Positions 1 through 8,826 of a stretch of 64,000 nucleotides of DNA are shown in pieces. The stretch is from Candidatus Latescibacterota bacterium. Its GTDB lineage: Bacteria; JAAXHH01. How positions within the stretch are numbered: position 1 is the stretch's first letter; every line of letters begins with the position of its first letter. The stretch is from contig JAJEEG010000006.1 in the NCBI GenBank assembly GCA_022821085.1, positions 124,001 through 188,000 on the forward strand, in the 5' to 3' direction. Below the pieces are notes generated by a model. The model saw only the letters and a list, made by a program, of their open reading frames with translations. It did no database searches and was not told where the DNA came from. Position numbers and translations under genes: made by a program.

Positions 1-1
1 T

Positions 2-334
2 TTCCTGGCCGAGGACTATATGAAGCCCCTGCGCGTGGCCAGCAAACGGCACGACGTGGTCGCCGTCACGATCACGGACCCGAGGGAACTCAGCCTGCCC
101 GCCATCGGCCTCATCGAGCTGCAGGACGCGGAGACGGGAGAAGAAGCGCTCGTCGACACCGGCGACGCCGGCTGGCGCAGGCAGTATGCCGAATACAACG
201 AAGCCTTGCGCGAAGCGCGCGACCAGCAGTTCAGGGTGACCGGCGTGGATGCCATCCACATCCGCACCGACGAGCCCTATATCGATCCGCTGCTGCAGTT
301 CTTCAAGCTGCGCGAACGCAAATTCGCACGGTGA
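2..334 (+). CDS. DUF58 domain protein, C-terminal fragment
   Basis: The reading frame is open from base 2, so the true start lies before the window and only the last 110 residues are seen. They contain the DUF58-type end: a stretch about viewing conduct of 'VVAVTITDPREL', then a helical 'WRRQYAEYNEALRE' region and a terminal 'LLQFFKLRERK'. DUF58 proteins have a von Willebrand-like fold and normally follow a MoxR AAA+ ATPase in Bat/aerotolerance clusters. Batches of bat genes downstream (6764-16146) fit this. The internal ATG at base 20 is not the start, because homology continues upstream of it. Function is inferred from family and context only. Confidence 0.8.
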   Translation, partial: FLAEDYMKPLRVASKRHDVVAVTITDPRELSLPAIGLIELQDAETGEEALVDTGDAGWRRQYAEYNEALREARDQQFRVTGVDAIHIRTDEPYIDPLLQFFKLRERKFAR

Positions 335-352
335 TCGGAAGGCAACAAAGGC

Positions 353-381
353 TTGCTTTACATCACTTTGTGCACTAAATT
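353..381 (+). promoter_or_regulatory. putative sigma-70 promoter of the ABC exporter operon
   Basis: TTGCTT (353-358) and TAAATT (376-381) are separated by 17 bases, in the only sizeable spacer (112 bases) before the exporter genes. The match is moderate and rests on sequence alone. Confidence 0.35.
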
Positions 382-446
382 AGGATACTTTGAAAATCGC
401 TGCGCGTTTCGCGCGAAGGTTGTGACAGCGGCGTTGGGAGCCTGAC

Positions 447-1394
447 GTGATCGAAGTAAAGGACCTGACCAAGAAGTACGGCAATTTCACCGCGGTCCGG
501 GACGTGAGTTTCGAGGTCGAAAAGGGCGAGATCCTCGGGTTCCTCGGACCGAACGCCGCGGGCAAGACCACGACTATGCGGGTGCTGACGTGCTTCATGC
601 CCGCGACGGCCGGCTCCGCCCGGGTGGCGGGGTTCGACACGTTCCGTCAGTCCCTCGACGTGCGCCGCAGGGTGGGGTACCTGCCGGAGAACGTACCCCT
701 ATACCTGGACATGCGGGTCCGTCCTTACCTGGAGTTCATCGCCAAGATCAAGGACATCCCGTCCCGCGATCGCCGGAGGGCCGTCAACCGCGTGATCGAG
801 CTGGCCGCCCTGGAAGAGGTCGAGCACCGGATCGTCGGCCATTGTTCCAAGGGGTTTCGCCAGCGGGTGGGCCTGGCCCAGGCGCTGATCCACGACCCCG
901 ACGTCCTGATCCTGGACGAGCCGACCAACGGCCTGGACCCCAAGCAGATCAACGAGGTCCGGGAGGTGATCAAGGGCCTGGCCGGGGACCATACCATCAT
1001 TCTGAGCAGCCATATTCTGCCCGAGGTAAGCAAGACCTGCGAGCGCGTGGTCATCATCGACCAGGGCCGGATCGTGGCCGGGGACACGCCGGCCAACCTG
1101 GACGCGCGGCTGCGGGGATCGCAGTCCATCACGGCGCAGATCCGGGGGCCGGTCAACGAAGTGATGGACCTGTTGAAGAAGAAGGACGGCGTCGTGGACG
1201 TGAAGACCAGGTCTTCCATCGGCGACGGCCTCTGGCAGTACGACATCGACGTCCTGCCGGGACGGGATCTCCGTTCCGAGGTGGCTTCGTCCGTGGTCGG
1301 AAGCAACTGGGACCTCGTGGAACTCACCACGGCCGGCATGAGCCTGGAGGAGATCTTCCTCGAGCTGACGACCCAGGAAGAGGAGGGCGACTGA
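447..1394 (+). CDS. ABC-2 type exporter ATP-binding protein (GldA-like)
   Basis: ATPase subunit of an ABC exporter of 315 residues. Walker A is GPNAAGKTTT (about residues 34-43), the signature is SKGFRQRVGLAQA, and Walker B is VLILDEPTNGLDP. The C-terminal 90 residues form the extension usual for the GldA/CcmA-like drug and polysaccharide exporter class. The GTG start at 447 has a GGGAG six bases upstream. It is followed after two bases by the permease gene and then by GldG-like and DUF4340 genes, so it is the motor of that complex at the inner membrane. In Bacteroidetes the related GldA-GldF-GldG complex is linked to gliding; here the substrate is unknown. Confidence 0.93.
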   Translation: MIEVKDLTKKYGNFTAVRDVSFEVEKGEILGFLGPNAAGKTTTMRVLTCFMPATAGSARVAGFDTFRQSLDVRRRVGYLPENVPLYLDMRVRPYLEFIAKIKDIPSRDRRRAVNRVIELAALEEVEHRIVGHCSKGFRQRVGLAQALIHDPDVLILDEPTNGLDPKQINEVREVIKGLAGDHTIILSSHILPEVSKTCERVVIIDQGRIVAGDTPANLDARLRGSQSITAQIRGPVNEVMDLLKKKDGVVDVKTRSSIGDGLWQYDIDVLPGRDLRSEVASSVVGSNWDLVELTTAGMSLEEIFLELTTQEEEGD

Positions 1395-1396
1395 CG

Positions 1397-2170
1397 ATGC
1401 AGGGATTGCTGGCCATCTGGGGACGTGAATTGAAGGCCTATTTCATATCACCCATCTTCTACGCTCTTTCGACCGTGTTTATTTTCATCGTAAGCTTCAT
1501 GTTTTTCTATAGCTTACAGAGTTACACCCAGTATTTCATGCAGGTCGCGCAGTATCCGACGATGATGGAACGCATCAATATCAACGAGATGATCATGCGC
1601 CCGCTGTTCAATACCATGAGTTTCGTGGCCGTGCTGACGCTCATGCCCATGCTCACCATGCGGGTCTTTTCCGAGGAGAAGAAGACCGGCACGATTGAGT
1701 TGCTGCTGACCTCGCCGGTGCGGGACTGGCACGTGATCCTGGGCAAGTTCCTGGCAGCCTTCACCCTGTACACGGCCATGATCGGGCTGACGATCATCTA
1801 CCCGATGGTGCTCCAGGTGTACGGCGACCCCGACTGGGGTCCCATTTGGGCCGGCTACCTCGGTCTCATTCTACTCGGGGGCGGCGTGATCACCATCGGG
1901 CTCTTCGCCTCATCGCTGACGGAGAACCAGATCGTGGCCGCCGTGATCTGCTTCGGCGCCGCGCTCATTCTCTGGATGATGGATGTGGCGGCGGAATCGA
2001 TGACCGGCATGCTGGGCGAGGTGGTCGGATACCTGTCCGTGCTGAGACACTACAATACCTTCGAGATGGGGATCATCGACTCGACGGACTGCCTCTTTTT
2101 CCTGAGTTTCATCTTCCTGGGCCTTTTCCTCACGGTCCGGTCTGTTGAATCGACGCGCTGGCGAGGTTGA
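1397..2170 (+). CDS. ABC-2 type permease (GldF-like)
   Basis: Inner-membrane permease of 257 residues. Six hydrophobic segments are visible, starting with one near residue 15. The cytoplasmic loop FSEEKKTGTIELLLTSPV is typical of ABC-2 permeases of the NosY/GldF group. I chose the ATG at 1397, two bases after the ATPase stop, because homology begins there; the same frame is open further upstream only by chance, overlapping the ATPase gene. It should pair with the ATPase at 447-1394 and the GldG-like protein downstream. Confidence 0.93.
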   Translation: MQGLLAIWGRELKAYFISPIFYALSTVFIFIVSFMFFYSLQSYTQYFMQVAQYPTMMERININEMIMRPLFNTMSFVAVLTLMPMLTMRVFSEEKKTGTIELLLTSPVRDWHVILGKFLAAFTLYTAMIGLTIIYPMVLQVYGDPDWGPIWAGYLGLILLGGGVITIGLFASSLTENQIVAAVICFGAALILWMMDVAAESMTGMLGEVVGYLSVLRHYNTFEMGIIDSTDCLFFLSFIFLGLFLTVRSVESTRWRG

Positions 2171-2213
2171 CGCCGGTCCCGGATGGACGCCGGTCCCGAA
2201 TGGACGCCGGTCC
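2169..2213 (+). repeat. tandem repeat, 17-bp unit, about 2.7 copies
   Basis: A unit close to GACGCCGGTCCCGAATG is repeated between the permease stop and the Shine-Dalgarno site of the next gene. Copies differ by single bases. It fills most of this intercistronic spacer. Confidence 0.75.
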
Positions 2214-2255
2214 GCGCAGATGTTGCCTGCAGTTTTATAAGGGAGACAACCGTAC

Positions 2256-3875
2256 ATGAGGAGTCTCGTTTCAACCGCCGGATACCTGGGTCTCATCCTG
2301 ATCCTGGCCAGCGGCTACCTCTACGCCTCGGATACGACGGCGCCTCGCACGGTCCTGATCGTCCTGCTGGCCGGCCTGGCGCTCGGATCGGCCTGGCTGG
2401 TCCTCGATTGGGAGACGGTGTGGAACCTGCTGGGGCGGCGCACCACGCGGTACGGCGCCAACACCGCCGTCCTGGTCCTGCTGGTGATCGGCATCCTGGC
2501 CTTCGTGAACCTGATCGGCGCGCGGTACTCCCAGCGGTACGACACGACGGCCAACAAGCGGTTCAGCCTGGCGGATCTGTCCGTCAGCGTGCTCAACGAG
2601 CTGGACCAGGACGTCCACATCGTGGGATTCTTCCGTTCCGGCGGGCCCGAAGCCATGCAACAGCACCAGATCGACGACATGCTTAATCAGTTTCAGTACC
2701 ATTCGGACCACATCACCTACGAATTCATAGACCCCGATCTCGAACCCAGCATCGCCCGCCAGTACAACATCTCCGCCTACGGAACGATCGTGTTCGAAAG
2801 CGAGGGCAAGACCGAACACATCAACCGCTACCTCGAATCGAACGTGACCAACGCGCTGGTCAAGGTCACGCGGGAAGGCCAGAAGACCATCTACTTCCTG
2901 GAAGGCCACGGCGAGCACAACGTCAACCTGACCGACCAGGCCGGCTACAACCGGTTGCTCCAGCTGCTCGAGAACCAGAGCTACGTCGTCCGGAGTTTCT
3001 CGCTGCTCAGTGAAGTGGAAGTCCCTGCGGACTGCAGCGTCCTCGTGGTGGCGGGTCCCCGGACCAACCTGGTGGGCAACGAGCAGGAAGCCATTCGCGA
3101 TTACCTGGACCGCGGCGGCCGCGCCTTGTTTCTGGTTAATCCCGACTATCCGGATGAAAGCGCCGACATGTCCGCGCTTCTTGCCCACTGGAAGGTGCGG
3201 ATCGGCGACAACGTGGTGATCGACGAGAGTGCCGTGGGGCGGTTGCCCGGCATGAACGAGTACATGCCGGCCGTCATGCAGTACCCGGCCCATCCCATCA
3301 CGCGCCCGCTCGGCAGCACCGTGAGTTTCTTTCCGCTGGTGCGGTCCGTCGAACCGGCGTCGGCTTCCGACGACACCGTGGAGATCCAGACCATCGCCAT
3401 GACCAGTGCCCGCAGCTGGGCGGAGACCACGCTGCCGGGATCGACGGAAGAAGCCGTTGAATACACGCCCGTGCTGGACCCGCAGATGGACGAGCCCGGT
3501 CCCGTGTCCATCGCCGTGGCCATCACGGCCGTCCCCAGGGCGCTGCCCCGCCGGGACATGCGGACGCTGACGCCGCAGGAGCTGGCGATGCGGCCGGAGG
3601 AGCATGAGTTGAAGACCCGCATCGTGGTCGTCGGCAACTCGGCTTTTGCCAATAATACCTATATCAGGCTGCCGGGCAACGGCGACCTGGCTCTGAACAT
3701 TATCAACTGGCTCGCCCAGGAAGAAGACCTGCTCGCGATCCGGCCCAAGTCCAGCGACACCAGGCTGGTCCAGATCTCGCTGAGCCAGATGCGGGATATC
3801 TTCATCGTCACCGGCATCCTGTCGCCCATCGGCATCCTGATCGCGGGTGTCGTGGTGTGGTGGAGAAGGAAATAG
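2256..3875 (+). CDS. GldG-family ABC exporter auxiliary protein
   Basis: Membrane protein of 539 residues. Hydrophobic segments lie near residues 5-25, 32-50 and 70-88. A large soluble domain follows, which reads as a GldG/DUF4350-like ABC-type uncharacterised domain (for example VHIVGFFRSGG, then YFLEGHGEHNVN). A last transmembrane helix near 512-533 is followed by a WWRRK anchor. The order ATPase, permease, GldG, DUF4340 is a recurrent exporter module in Bacteroidota, Planctomycetes and relatives. The ATG start is preceded by AGGGAG. The role in substrate handling is not known. Confidence 0.88.
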   Translation: MRSLVSTAGYLGLILILASGYLYASDTTAPRTVLIVLLAGLALGSAWLVLDWETVWNLLGRRTTRYGANTAVLVLLVIGILAFVNLIGARYSQRYDTTANKRFSLADLSVSVLNELDQDVHIVGFFRSGGPEAMQQHQIDDMLNQFQYHSDHITYEFIDPDLEPSIARQYNISAYGTIVFESEGKTEHINRYLESNVTNALVKVTREGQKTIYFLEGHGEHNVNLTDQAGYNRLLQLLENQSYVVRSFSLLSEVEVPADCSVLVVAGPRTNLVGNEQEAIRDYLDRGGRALFLVNPDYPDESADMSALLAHWKVRIGDNVVIDESAVGRLPGMNEYMPAVMQYPAHPITRPLGSTVSFFPLVRSVEPASASDDTVEIQTIAMTSARSWAETTLPGSTEEAVEYTPVLDPQMDEPGPVSIAVAITAVPRALPRRDMRTLTPQELAMRPEEHELKTRIVVVGNSAFANNTYIRLPGNGDLALNIINWLAQEEDLLAIRPKSSDTRLVQISLSQMRDIFIVTGILSPIGILIAGVVVWWRRK

Positions 3876-3888
3876 GAGGCGACGCGCC

Positions 3889-5667
3889 GTGAGCGGTGGA
3901 CGGTACACGATCGTGCTGGCCGTGATCCTGGGATTGCTGGCGGCCGTATTCTTCCTCTTCGTGCTCGAGGAAGAAGAAGCCGCGTTAGCCGAACGCGTGT
4001 TCGAGCTCAATGCGGAAGAGGTCGTCGAGATCAAGGTTGCCGTGGACGGCGAAGTCACGACGATCGAGAAGGTTCCGCTGGAAGGCTGGGTGATTACCGA
4101 TCCGGTCCGCTATGCGGCGGACCCGGACATCGTGGTCACGCTGCTGCGGGAATTCGCCGCCCTGTCCCCGGCCCGGACCATCGCCGATTCGGCGGAAGTC
4201 CTTTCGGAGTACGGCCTCGAGCATCCGTCGGCGTCCGTCGAGGTCATCCGGGGTCTCGACAAGCCCATGGTATTGCTGCTGGGAGACGTGAACCCGACGG
4301 GCGCGGCCCACTACGCCGTGGAACAGGGCACGCGGCGGGTGTTTCTCATTTCCGCGCAGATCAACGGGAACCTGCGCAAGACGGCCGATGCGCTGCGGGA
4401 CCGCAGGTTGATGCGGGTCGAACGGGACGAGGTGGAGGAGATTGTCCTCCAAAAGGGCGGCCGCCGGGTCGTCCTCAAGCTGGATCCCTTCGGGACCTGG
4501 CGCGTGGAAGCGCCCTACCGGTTGCCGGCGGAGCGCGATGAAGTGATTAACGCGTTGAGTACGATCACCGATGCCACGGCCATTGCCTTCGTCGACGACG
4601 CGCCGTCTTCGCTTGCAGGATACGGCCTGGCGGATCCGGTGATGACGGCGACCGTGAAATCCGGCGACGGCAGCGTCCTCCATACGCTTTCACTGGGCAA
4701 CGAGGAGATGGGCCAGGTCTACGCCATGACCAGCGAAAGGCGCAACGTGTACTCGGTCTCGATGTCGATCCCACGGCAATTGGACCGGGACCCCGACTTC
4801 TACCGGCGCCTTACGGCCTTCGATTTCCAGTCCTACCGGGTCCCCACTTTTTCGATGAACATCGGAGACGAGAACGTGACCCTGGTCAAGCATGCCTTCG
4901 AGGACTGGCGGATGACGTCGCCCTACGCGCTGAGAGCGAACGACCAGTTCATCACGGCCATGCTGGACAGCCTGGAGATCATGCGCGTGCGGGACCACAT
5001 CCCGGCAACGGCCGAGAACAGCGCGGCGTACGGTTTCGAGCAACCGGTCGCCCGCCTTTCGCTCACGATCGACGACCGGGTGAACCCCCAGGAAATCCTG
5101 GTCGGTGCGGACTCCGGCGACGGGCAGTACACCTACGTCATGGATCCGGCGGAAGAATGGATCTACGCGGTGGACGCTGCCAGCCTGCAGCGCATGCCGG
5201 CCTCCTCGATCGAGTTGCGCGACAATAAGATCCTGCGGTTCAAGGGCTACGAGGTACACATGTTCGAAGTGGTCACGCCCGGCGAGCGGCTGAGGGTGCG
5301 CCGCGACCAGAAGCAGAGAGTCGTGTGGAAACTGGAAGAGCCTTCAACGGGCGACGCGGACGCGATCTCGGTCGGCCGGGCCTTCAGCGAACTGGATTCA
5401 TTGTATTCGGAGGCCTTCGTAACGGCGGACCCCGAAGCGGACCTGGCAACCTTCGGACTGGACCGGCCGGTCATGGAACTCACATTGCAGGTCGGGGGCC
5501 GGGACAACGTGCCGGAAGAGCGCCTGTCGCTCCTGGTTGGCAAAACCCTCCCCGGCGACGAGAACCTGGTCTACGTCAAGTTAAGAAACAGTCCCGTCGT
5601 GTCCCTGACCAGGGTCGGGTTTATAGCCCGGATCAACGAAATGGTCGCCCTGACACCGAAATCGTGA
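3889..5667 (+). CDS. DUF4340 domain protein, exporter-associated
   Basis: Protein of 592 residues with one N-terminal membrane anchor (about residues 7-25) and a long extracytoplasmic part. That part contains repeated DUF4340-like units, each with a pattern such as 'YGLEHPSASVEV', 'YGLADPVMTATV' and 'FGLDRPVMELTL' followed by a glycine-rich strand. I chose GTG at 3889 because AGGAGG (3874-3879) lies nine bases upstream and overlaps the preceding stop codon; the ATG at 3847 would overlap the upstream gene and add a basic leader unlike the family. It ends the ABC exporter module. Confidence 0.85.
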   Translation: MSGGRYTIVLAVILGLLAAVFFLFVLEEEEAALAERVFELNAEEVVEIKVAVDGEVTTIEKVPLEGWVITDPVRYAADPDIVVTLLREFAALSPARTIADSAEVLSEYGLEHPSASVEVIRGLDKPMVLLLGDVNPTGAAHYAVEQGTRRVFLISAQINGNLRKTADALRDRRLMRVERDEVEEIVLQKGGRRVVLKLDPFGTWRVEAPYRLPAERDEVINALSTITDATAIAFVDDAPSSLAGYGLADPVMTATVKSGDGSVLHTLSLGNEEMGQVYAMTSERRNVYSVSMSIPRQLDRDPDFYRRLTAFDFQSYRVPTFSMNIGDENVTLVKHAFEDWRMTSPYALRANDQFITAMLDSLEIMRVRDHIPATAENSAAYGFEQPVARLSLTIDDRVNPQEILVGADSGDGQYTYVMDPAEEWIYAVDAASLQRMPASSIELRDNKILRFKGYEVHMFEVVTPGERLRVRRDQKQRVVWKLEEPSTGDADAISVGRAFSELDSLYSEAFVTADPEADLATFGLDRPVMELTLQVGGRDNVPEERLSLLVGKTLPGDENLVYVKLRNSPVVSLTRVGFIARINEMVALTPKS

Positions 5668-5683
5668 CGTAAGGCGGCATGCG

Positions 5684-6757
5684 GTGAGGCGTTCCTTCCT
5701 ACTCGCCACCGTCCTGGTGGCCGTCGCGGCGAACCCGGTCGACACCGGGGCCTTCCCGGTACCACAGGATGGGGAATACGGGTTCTCGATCGAGGCCTCG
5801 GTGGACCGCGACCGGATTACCGTGGGCGATCCCTTCCTGTACCGTGTCACCGTGACGAGTCCCGGCAACTCCGCGATTGAATGGCCTGAATCCGGGACGC
5901 CTCCGGAAGGTTTCGATCTGCTGTCCTTCGAGCATGCAGGCCCCCTGTCCGGACCCGGCGGCGCCAACATCGACATACTCCGGTATGAACTCACGCTGTA
6001 CCGGACGGGCGAGCATTCCGTCCCGCCCTTCTCGCTCAGGTGTGTCCTGTCGGATGGCACCGGGATCTCCGCCGAATCGGAGGCCATTCCGGTTACCGTC
6101 ATCAGCGTAATCGACGATGATGCCGCGGATATACGCGAATTGAAGCCCCCGGTGGACATCCCCGGCGGAGCGCCCTGGTACTTCTGGCTGATCGCAGGAC
6201 TGGTGTTGATCGCCATCGCGGCGGCCGTCTTCCTGTACATCAGGCGCCGGAGGAACCGGGAGGACCCGCAAGGCACGGTACCGGCGATCGAACGCCCGCC
6301 GGAAGAGATCGCCCTGGAAGAACTGGAACTACTGGCCCTGAAGGAGTGGCTGGCCCAGGGACGCGTGAAAGCCCACTATTCCGCGCTGTCGGAAATCCTG
6401 CGCCGATACCTGTCCGGGCGTTACGGGATAGCCGCGATGGAATACACGACCGCCGAGCTGCTGACAGCATTGAACGCGCGCCAGGTCGGCCACGAAGAAT
6501 CCCGGGTCGTCCGGGAACTTTTCGAAGAATGCGACATGGTCAAATTCGCCAGGTATACGCCGGAAACGCATCGGCAGTCGCTTTCGCTGCGGGAAGGCCG
6601 GGAGATCGTCGAGCTGACACGTCCACCCGAAATGCCGGAAGTCACTACGCCGGACAAACCGGATGACGACGATGTACCCGCCGCCGGCCATGCTCCCGAC
6701 CCCGGCGAGGCTTCTGAAGGTGGCGCGGGTGCTGTGCAGGCACCGGCAAAGGACTGA
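5684..6757 (+). CDS. BatD-like / DUF4381-type membrane protein
   Basis: Protein of 357 residues. It has a signal peptide (residues 1-24), then a beta-rich extracytoplasmic domain of BatD/oxygen-tolerance type (from about 33 to 145, with VGDPFLYRVTV). A transmembrane helix (about 167-186) and a basic stop-transfer RRRR follow. A cytoplasmic helical domain (about 210-310, HYSALSEILRRYLSGRYG) resembles DUF4381 and the C-terminus of BatD proteins. The start is GTG. It lies just before batA and belongs to the Bat set, where proteins of this layout probably act with the VWA proteins at the inner membrane. A second, longer BatD is encoded at 13283-15193. Confidence 0.75.
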   Translation: MRRSFLLATVLVAVAANPVDTGAFPVPQDGEYGFSIEASVDRDRITVGDPFLYRVTVTSPGNSAIEWPESGTPPEGFDLLSFEHAGPLSGPGGANIDILRYELTLYRTGEHSVPPFSLRCVLSDGTGISAESEAIPVTVISVIDDDAADIRELKPPVDIPGGAPWYFWLIAGLVLIAIAAAVFLYIRRRRNREDPQGTVPAIERPPEEIALEELELLALKEWLAQGRVKAHYSALSEILRRYLSGRYGIAAMEYTTAELLTALNARQVGHEESRVVRELFEECDMVKFARYTPETHRQSLSLREGREIVELTRPPEMPEVTTPDKPDDDDVPAAGHAPDPGEASEGGAGAVQAPAKD

Positions 6758-6763
6758 TGCCCC

Positions 6764-7771
6764 ATGTTCTTTTCCACGCCCATAATCCTGGTATTTCTCG
6801 CGATCCTTCCGGTGCTTCTATGGACGTACCGCCGGCGATTGAAGGCACGCCGGGGCGGACTGAGCTTCTCGGACATCTCCTTCGTCAACCGGTTGAAACC
6901 CGCGTCCGTCCTGAAGTACCGCCACGTTCCCGCCGCGCTGCGCACCATGGCCATCGGCCTGGCCATCCTCGCCCTGGCCCGTCCGCAGACGGGTACCGAA
7001 GGCGCGGAAGTGATGACGGAGGGGATCGATATCGTACTCGCGCTCGATATATCCGGGAGCATGGGGGCGGAAGACTACAAGCCCCGCAACCGGCTTTTCG
7101 TGGCCAAGTCCGTGATTTCCGACTTTATCCGGGAACGGACGAACGACCGGATCGGCATGGTGGTCTTCGCGGGACGAAGCTTCACCCAGTGTCCGCTTAC
7201 GCTGGACTACGATGTGCTGCTCGGCCTGCTGGACCAGGTGGAGATCGGGTTGACCGAGGACGGCACGGCCATCGGGATGGGCATTGCGAATTCCGTCAAC
7301 CGGCTGCGGCAGAGCACCGCCGAAAGCAAGGTGGTCATATTGCTGACCGACGGCGTGAACAACACGGGGGCGATCGATCCGATCACCGCGGCCAAGGCGG
7401 CCGAGGCGCTGGGGATCAAGATCTACTCGATCGGGATCGGGAAAGAGGGCGGCGCGCCCATCCCGGTCGACGACCCCGTGCTGGGCCGCACGTACGCGCG
7501 CAACCGGGACGGCAGCCTCGCCCTGACGGAAATCGATGAAGGGACGCTCAGGGAGGTCGCGTCGCTCACTGGCGGGTTCTATTTCAAGGCGACCGATGCC
7601 GAGATGCTGTCCCACATCTACCAGCGGATAGACGCGCTGGAACGCACGGAGATGAAGGTCATCGCCTACTCGAGGTACACCGAGCTGTTCGGGTATTTCC
7701 TCCTGCCGGCCCTGCTGCTCGTACTGGCGGATATCGTGCTGTCGCAAACCCGGCTGAGAAGGCTGCCGTAG
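6764..7771 (+). CDS. batA: VWA-domain membrane protein BatA
   Basis: Protein of 335 residues. An N-terminal membrane helix (3-20) is followed by a basic stretch and a second helix (about 60-76). A von Willebrand factor A domain carries a full metal-ion adhesion site, DISGSM (from about residue 91), with T and D ligands in the later ILLTDGVNN. A C-terminal helix lies near 305-325. The layout and length match BatA of the Bacteroides aerotolerance operon. Bat proteins are thought to form an envelope complex with MoxR/DUF58 partners; the biochemical role is unsettled. Confidence 0.88.
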   Translation: MFFSTPIILVFLAILPVLLWTYRRRLKARRGGLSFSDISFVNRLKPASVLKYRHVPAALRTMAIGLAILALARPQTGTEGAEVMTEGIDIVLALDISGSMGAEDYKPRNRLFVAKSVISDFIRERTNDRIGMVVFAGRSFTQCPLTLDYDVLLGLLDQVEIGLTEDGTAIGMGIANSVNRLRQSTAESKVVILLTDGVNNTGAIDPITAAKAAEALGIKIYSIGIGKEGGAPIPVDDPVLGRTYARNRDGSLALTEIDEGTLREVASLTGGFYFKATDAEMLSHIYQRIDALERTEMKVIAYSRYTELFGYFLLPALLLVLADIVLSQTRLRRLP

Positions 7772-7812
7772 CACGTGCGCCGGTGGCGGCGTGCATCGGC
7801 CGAGGAGCCGAC

Positions 7813-8823
7813 ATGCAGTTTGCCCAACCTGAATACCTTTATCTGCTGGCGGCCGCGCCCCTGCTCGTCCTGTTCTTCGCCGCGCGGTTCCGGCGCAGGC
7901 GCGAAGCACTCCGGCAGCTGGGAGAACCGGAACTGATCGGCAGGCTGTCCCGTTCAACCGTGGCGAGAAGACAGTCGGTCAAGGCGGCCCTCGTGCTCTT
8001 CGCCCTGGTCTGTTTCATTCTGGCGCTTGCCCGTCCGCAGTTCGGGACCCGGTCCGAAACCGTGCGGCAGACCGGGTTTTCGGTCATGGTCGCGCTGGAC
8101 GTTTCCAACAGCATGCTGGCCGAGGACGTCCGGCCGAACCGCCTCGTTCGGGCTAAATTCGCGGTCCGGTCCCTGGCAAGAAAGCTCAGGAACGACCGGA
8201 TCGGGCTGGTGGTATTCGCCGGGTCCGCTTTTCTCCAGTGCCCGCTGACCACCGATTACAGCATCGTGGATCTCTTTCTGGACGGTATCGATACCCGGAC
8301 CGTGGGTACCCAGGGAACGGCCATCGCGGAGGCGCTGCGCATCGCGGGCCGGTCATTTCGGCAGGATCACCAGGGGTACAAGGCCGTTGTGCTGATCACC
8401 GACGGAGAAGACCACCAGGAAGACCCGCTCGCCGTCGCCTCGGAGCTGGCAGCCCAGGGGGTTCGCGTCTACGTGGTGGGCATCGGCACGCCGCAAGGCG
8501 TACCCATACCGGTCACGGACGAGGACGGCAGGGTTGCCGGCCACATGCGGGACCGTTCCGGCGCTGTGGTCATGAGCCGACTGGACGAGTCCACGCTGCG
8601 ACATATCGCGGAAACGACCGGAGGGGCCTACTACAGGGCTACGCCCGGTGGAGAAGAGATGGACCTGGTATACGACACCATTGCGTCACTGGAGAAGGCG
8701 GAGTTCGAGAGCAGAGAATTTACGCAGTACGTTGAACGTTTCCAGTATATATTGTTCTTCGGTCTGCTGCTCCTGGTTGCGGATACCGTGATCCGGGACC
8801 GCGGCCTGCTCGACGAATCTTAG
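7813..8823 (+). CDS. batB: VWA-domain membrane protein BatB
   Basis: Protein of 336 residues, paralogous to the preceding BatA. It has an N-terminal helix (YLYLLAAAPLLVLFF), a second helix near residue 58-76, and a VWA domain with DVSNSM and VLITDGED. A C-terminal helix (LFFGLLLLVADTVI) completes it. I chose ATG 7813 because GAGGAG (7802-7807) sits five bases upstream; an in-frame GTG at 7783 lacks such a site. It follows batA by about 40 bases and precedes the TPR gene, the usual batA-batB-batC order. Confidence 0.88.
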   Translation: MQFAQPEYLYLLAAAPLLVLFFAARFRRRREALRQLGEPELIGRLSRSTVARRQSVKAALVLFALVCFILALARPQFGTRSETVRQTGFSVMVALDVSNSMLAEDVRPNRLVRAKFAVRSLARKLRNDRIGLVVFAGSAFLQCPLTTDYSIVDLFLDGIDTRTVGTQGTAIAEALRIAGRSFRQDHQGYKAVVLITDGEDHQEDPLAVASELAAQGVRVYVVGIGTPQGVPIPVTDEDGRVAGHMRDRSGAVVMSRLDESTLRHIAETTGGAYYRATPGGEEMDLVYDTIASLEKAEFESREFTQYVERFQYILFFGLLLLVADTVIRDRGLLDES

Positions 8824-8826
8824 GGA

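Noticed and set aside
2271-4058. A 595-residue minus-strand open frame
   Set aside because: Antisense to the GldG-like and DUF4340 genes; composition rich in His/Arg/Gly typical of shadow frames.
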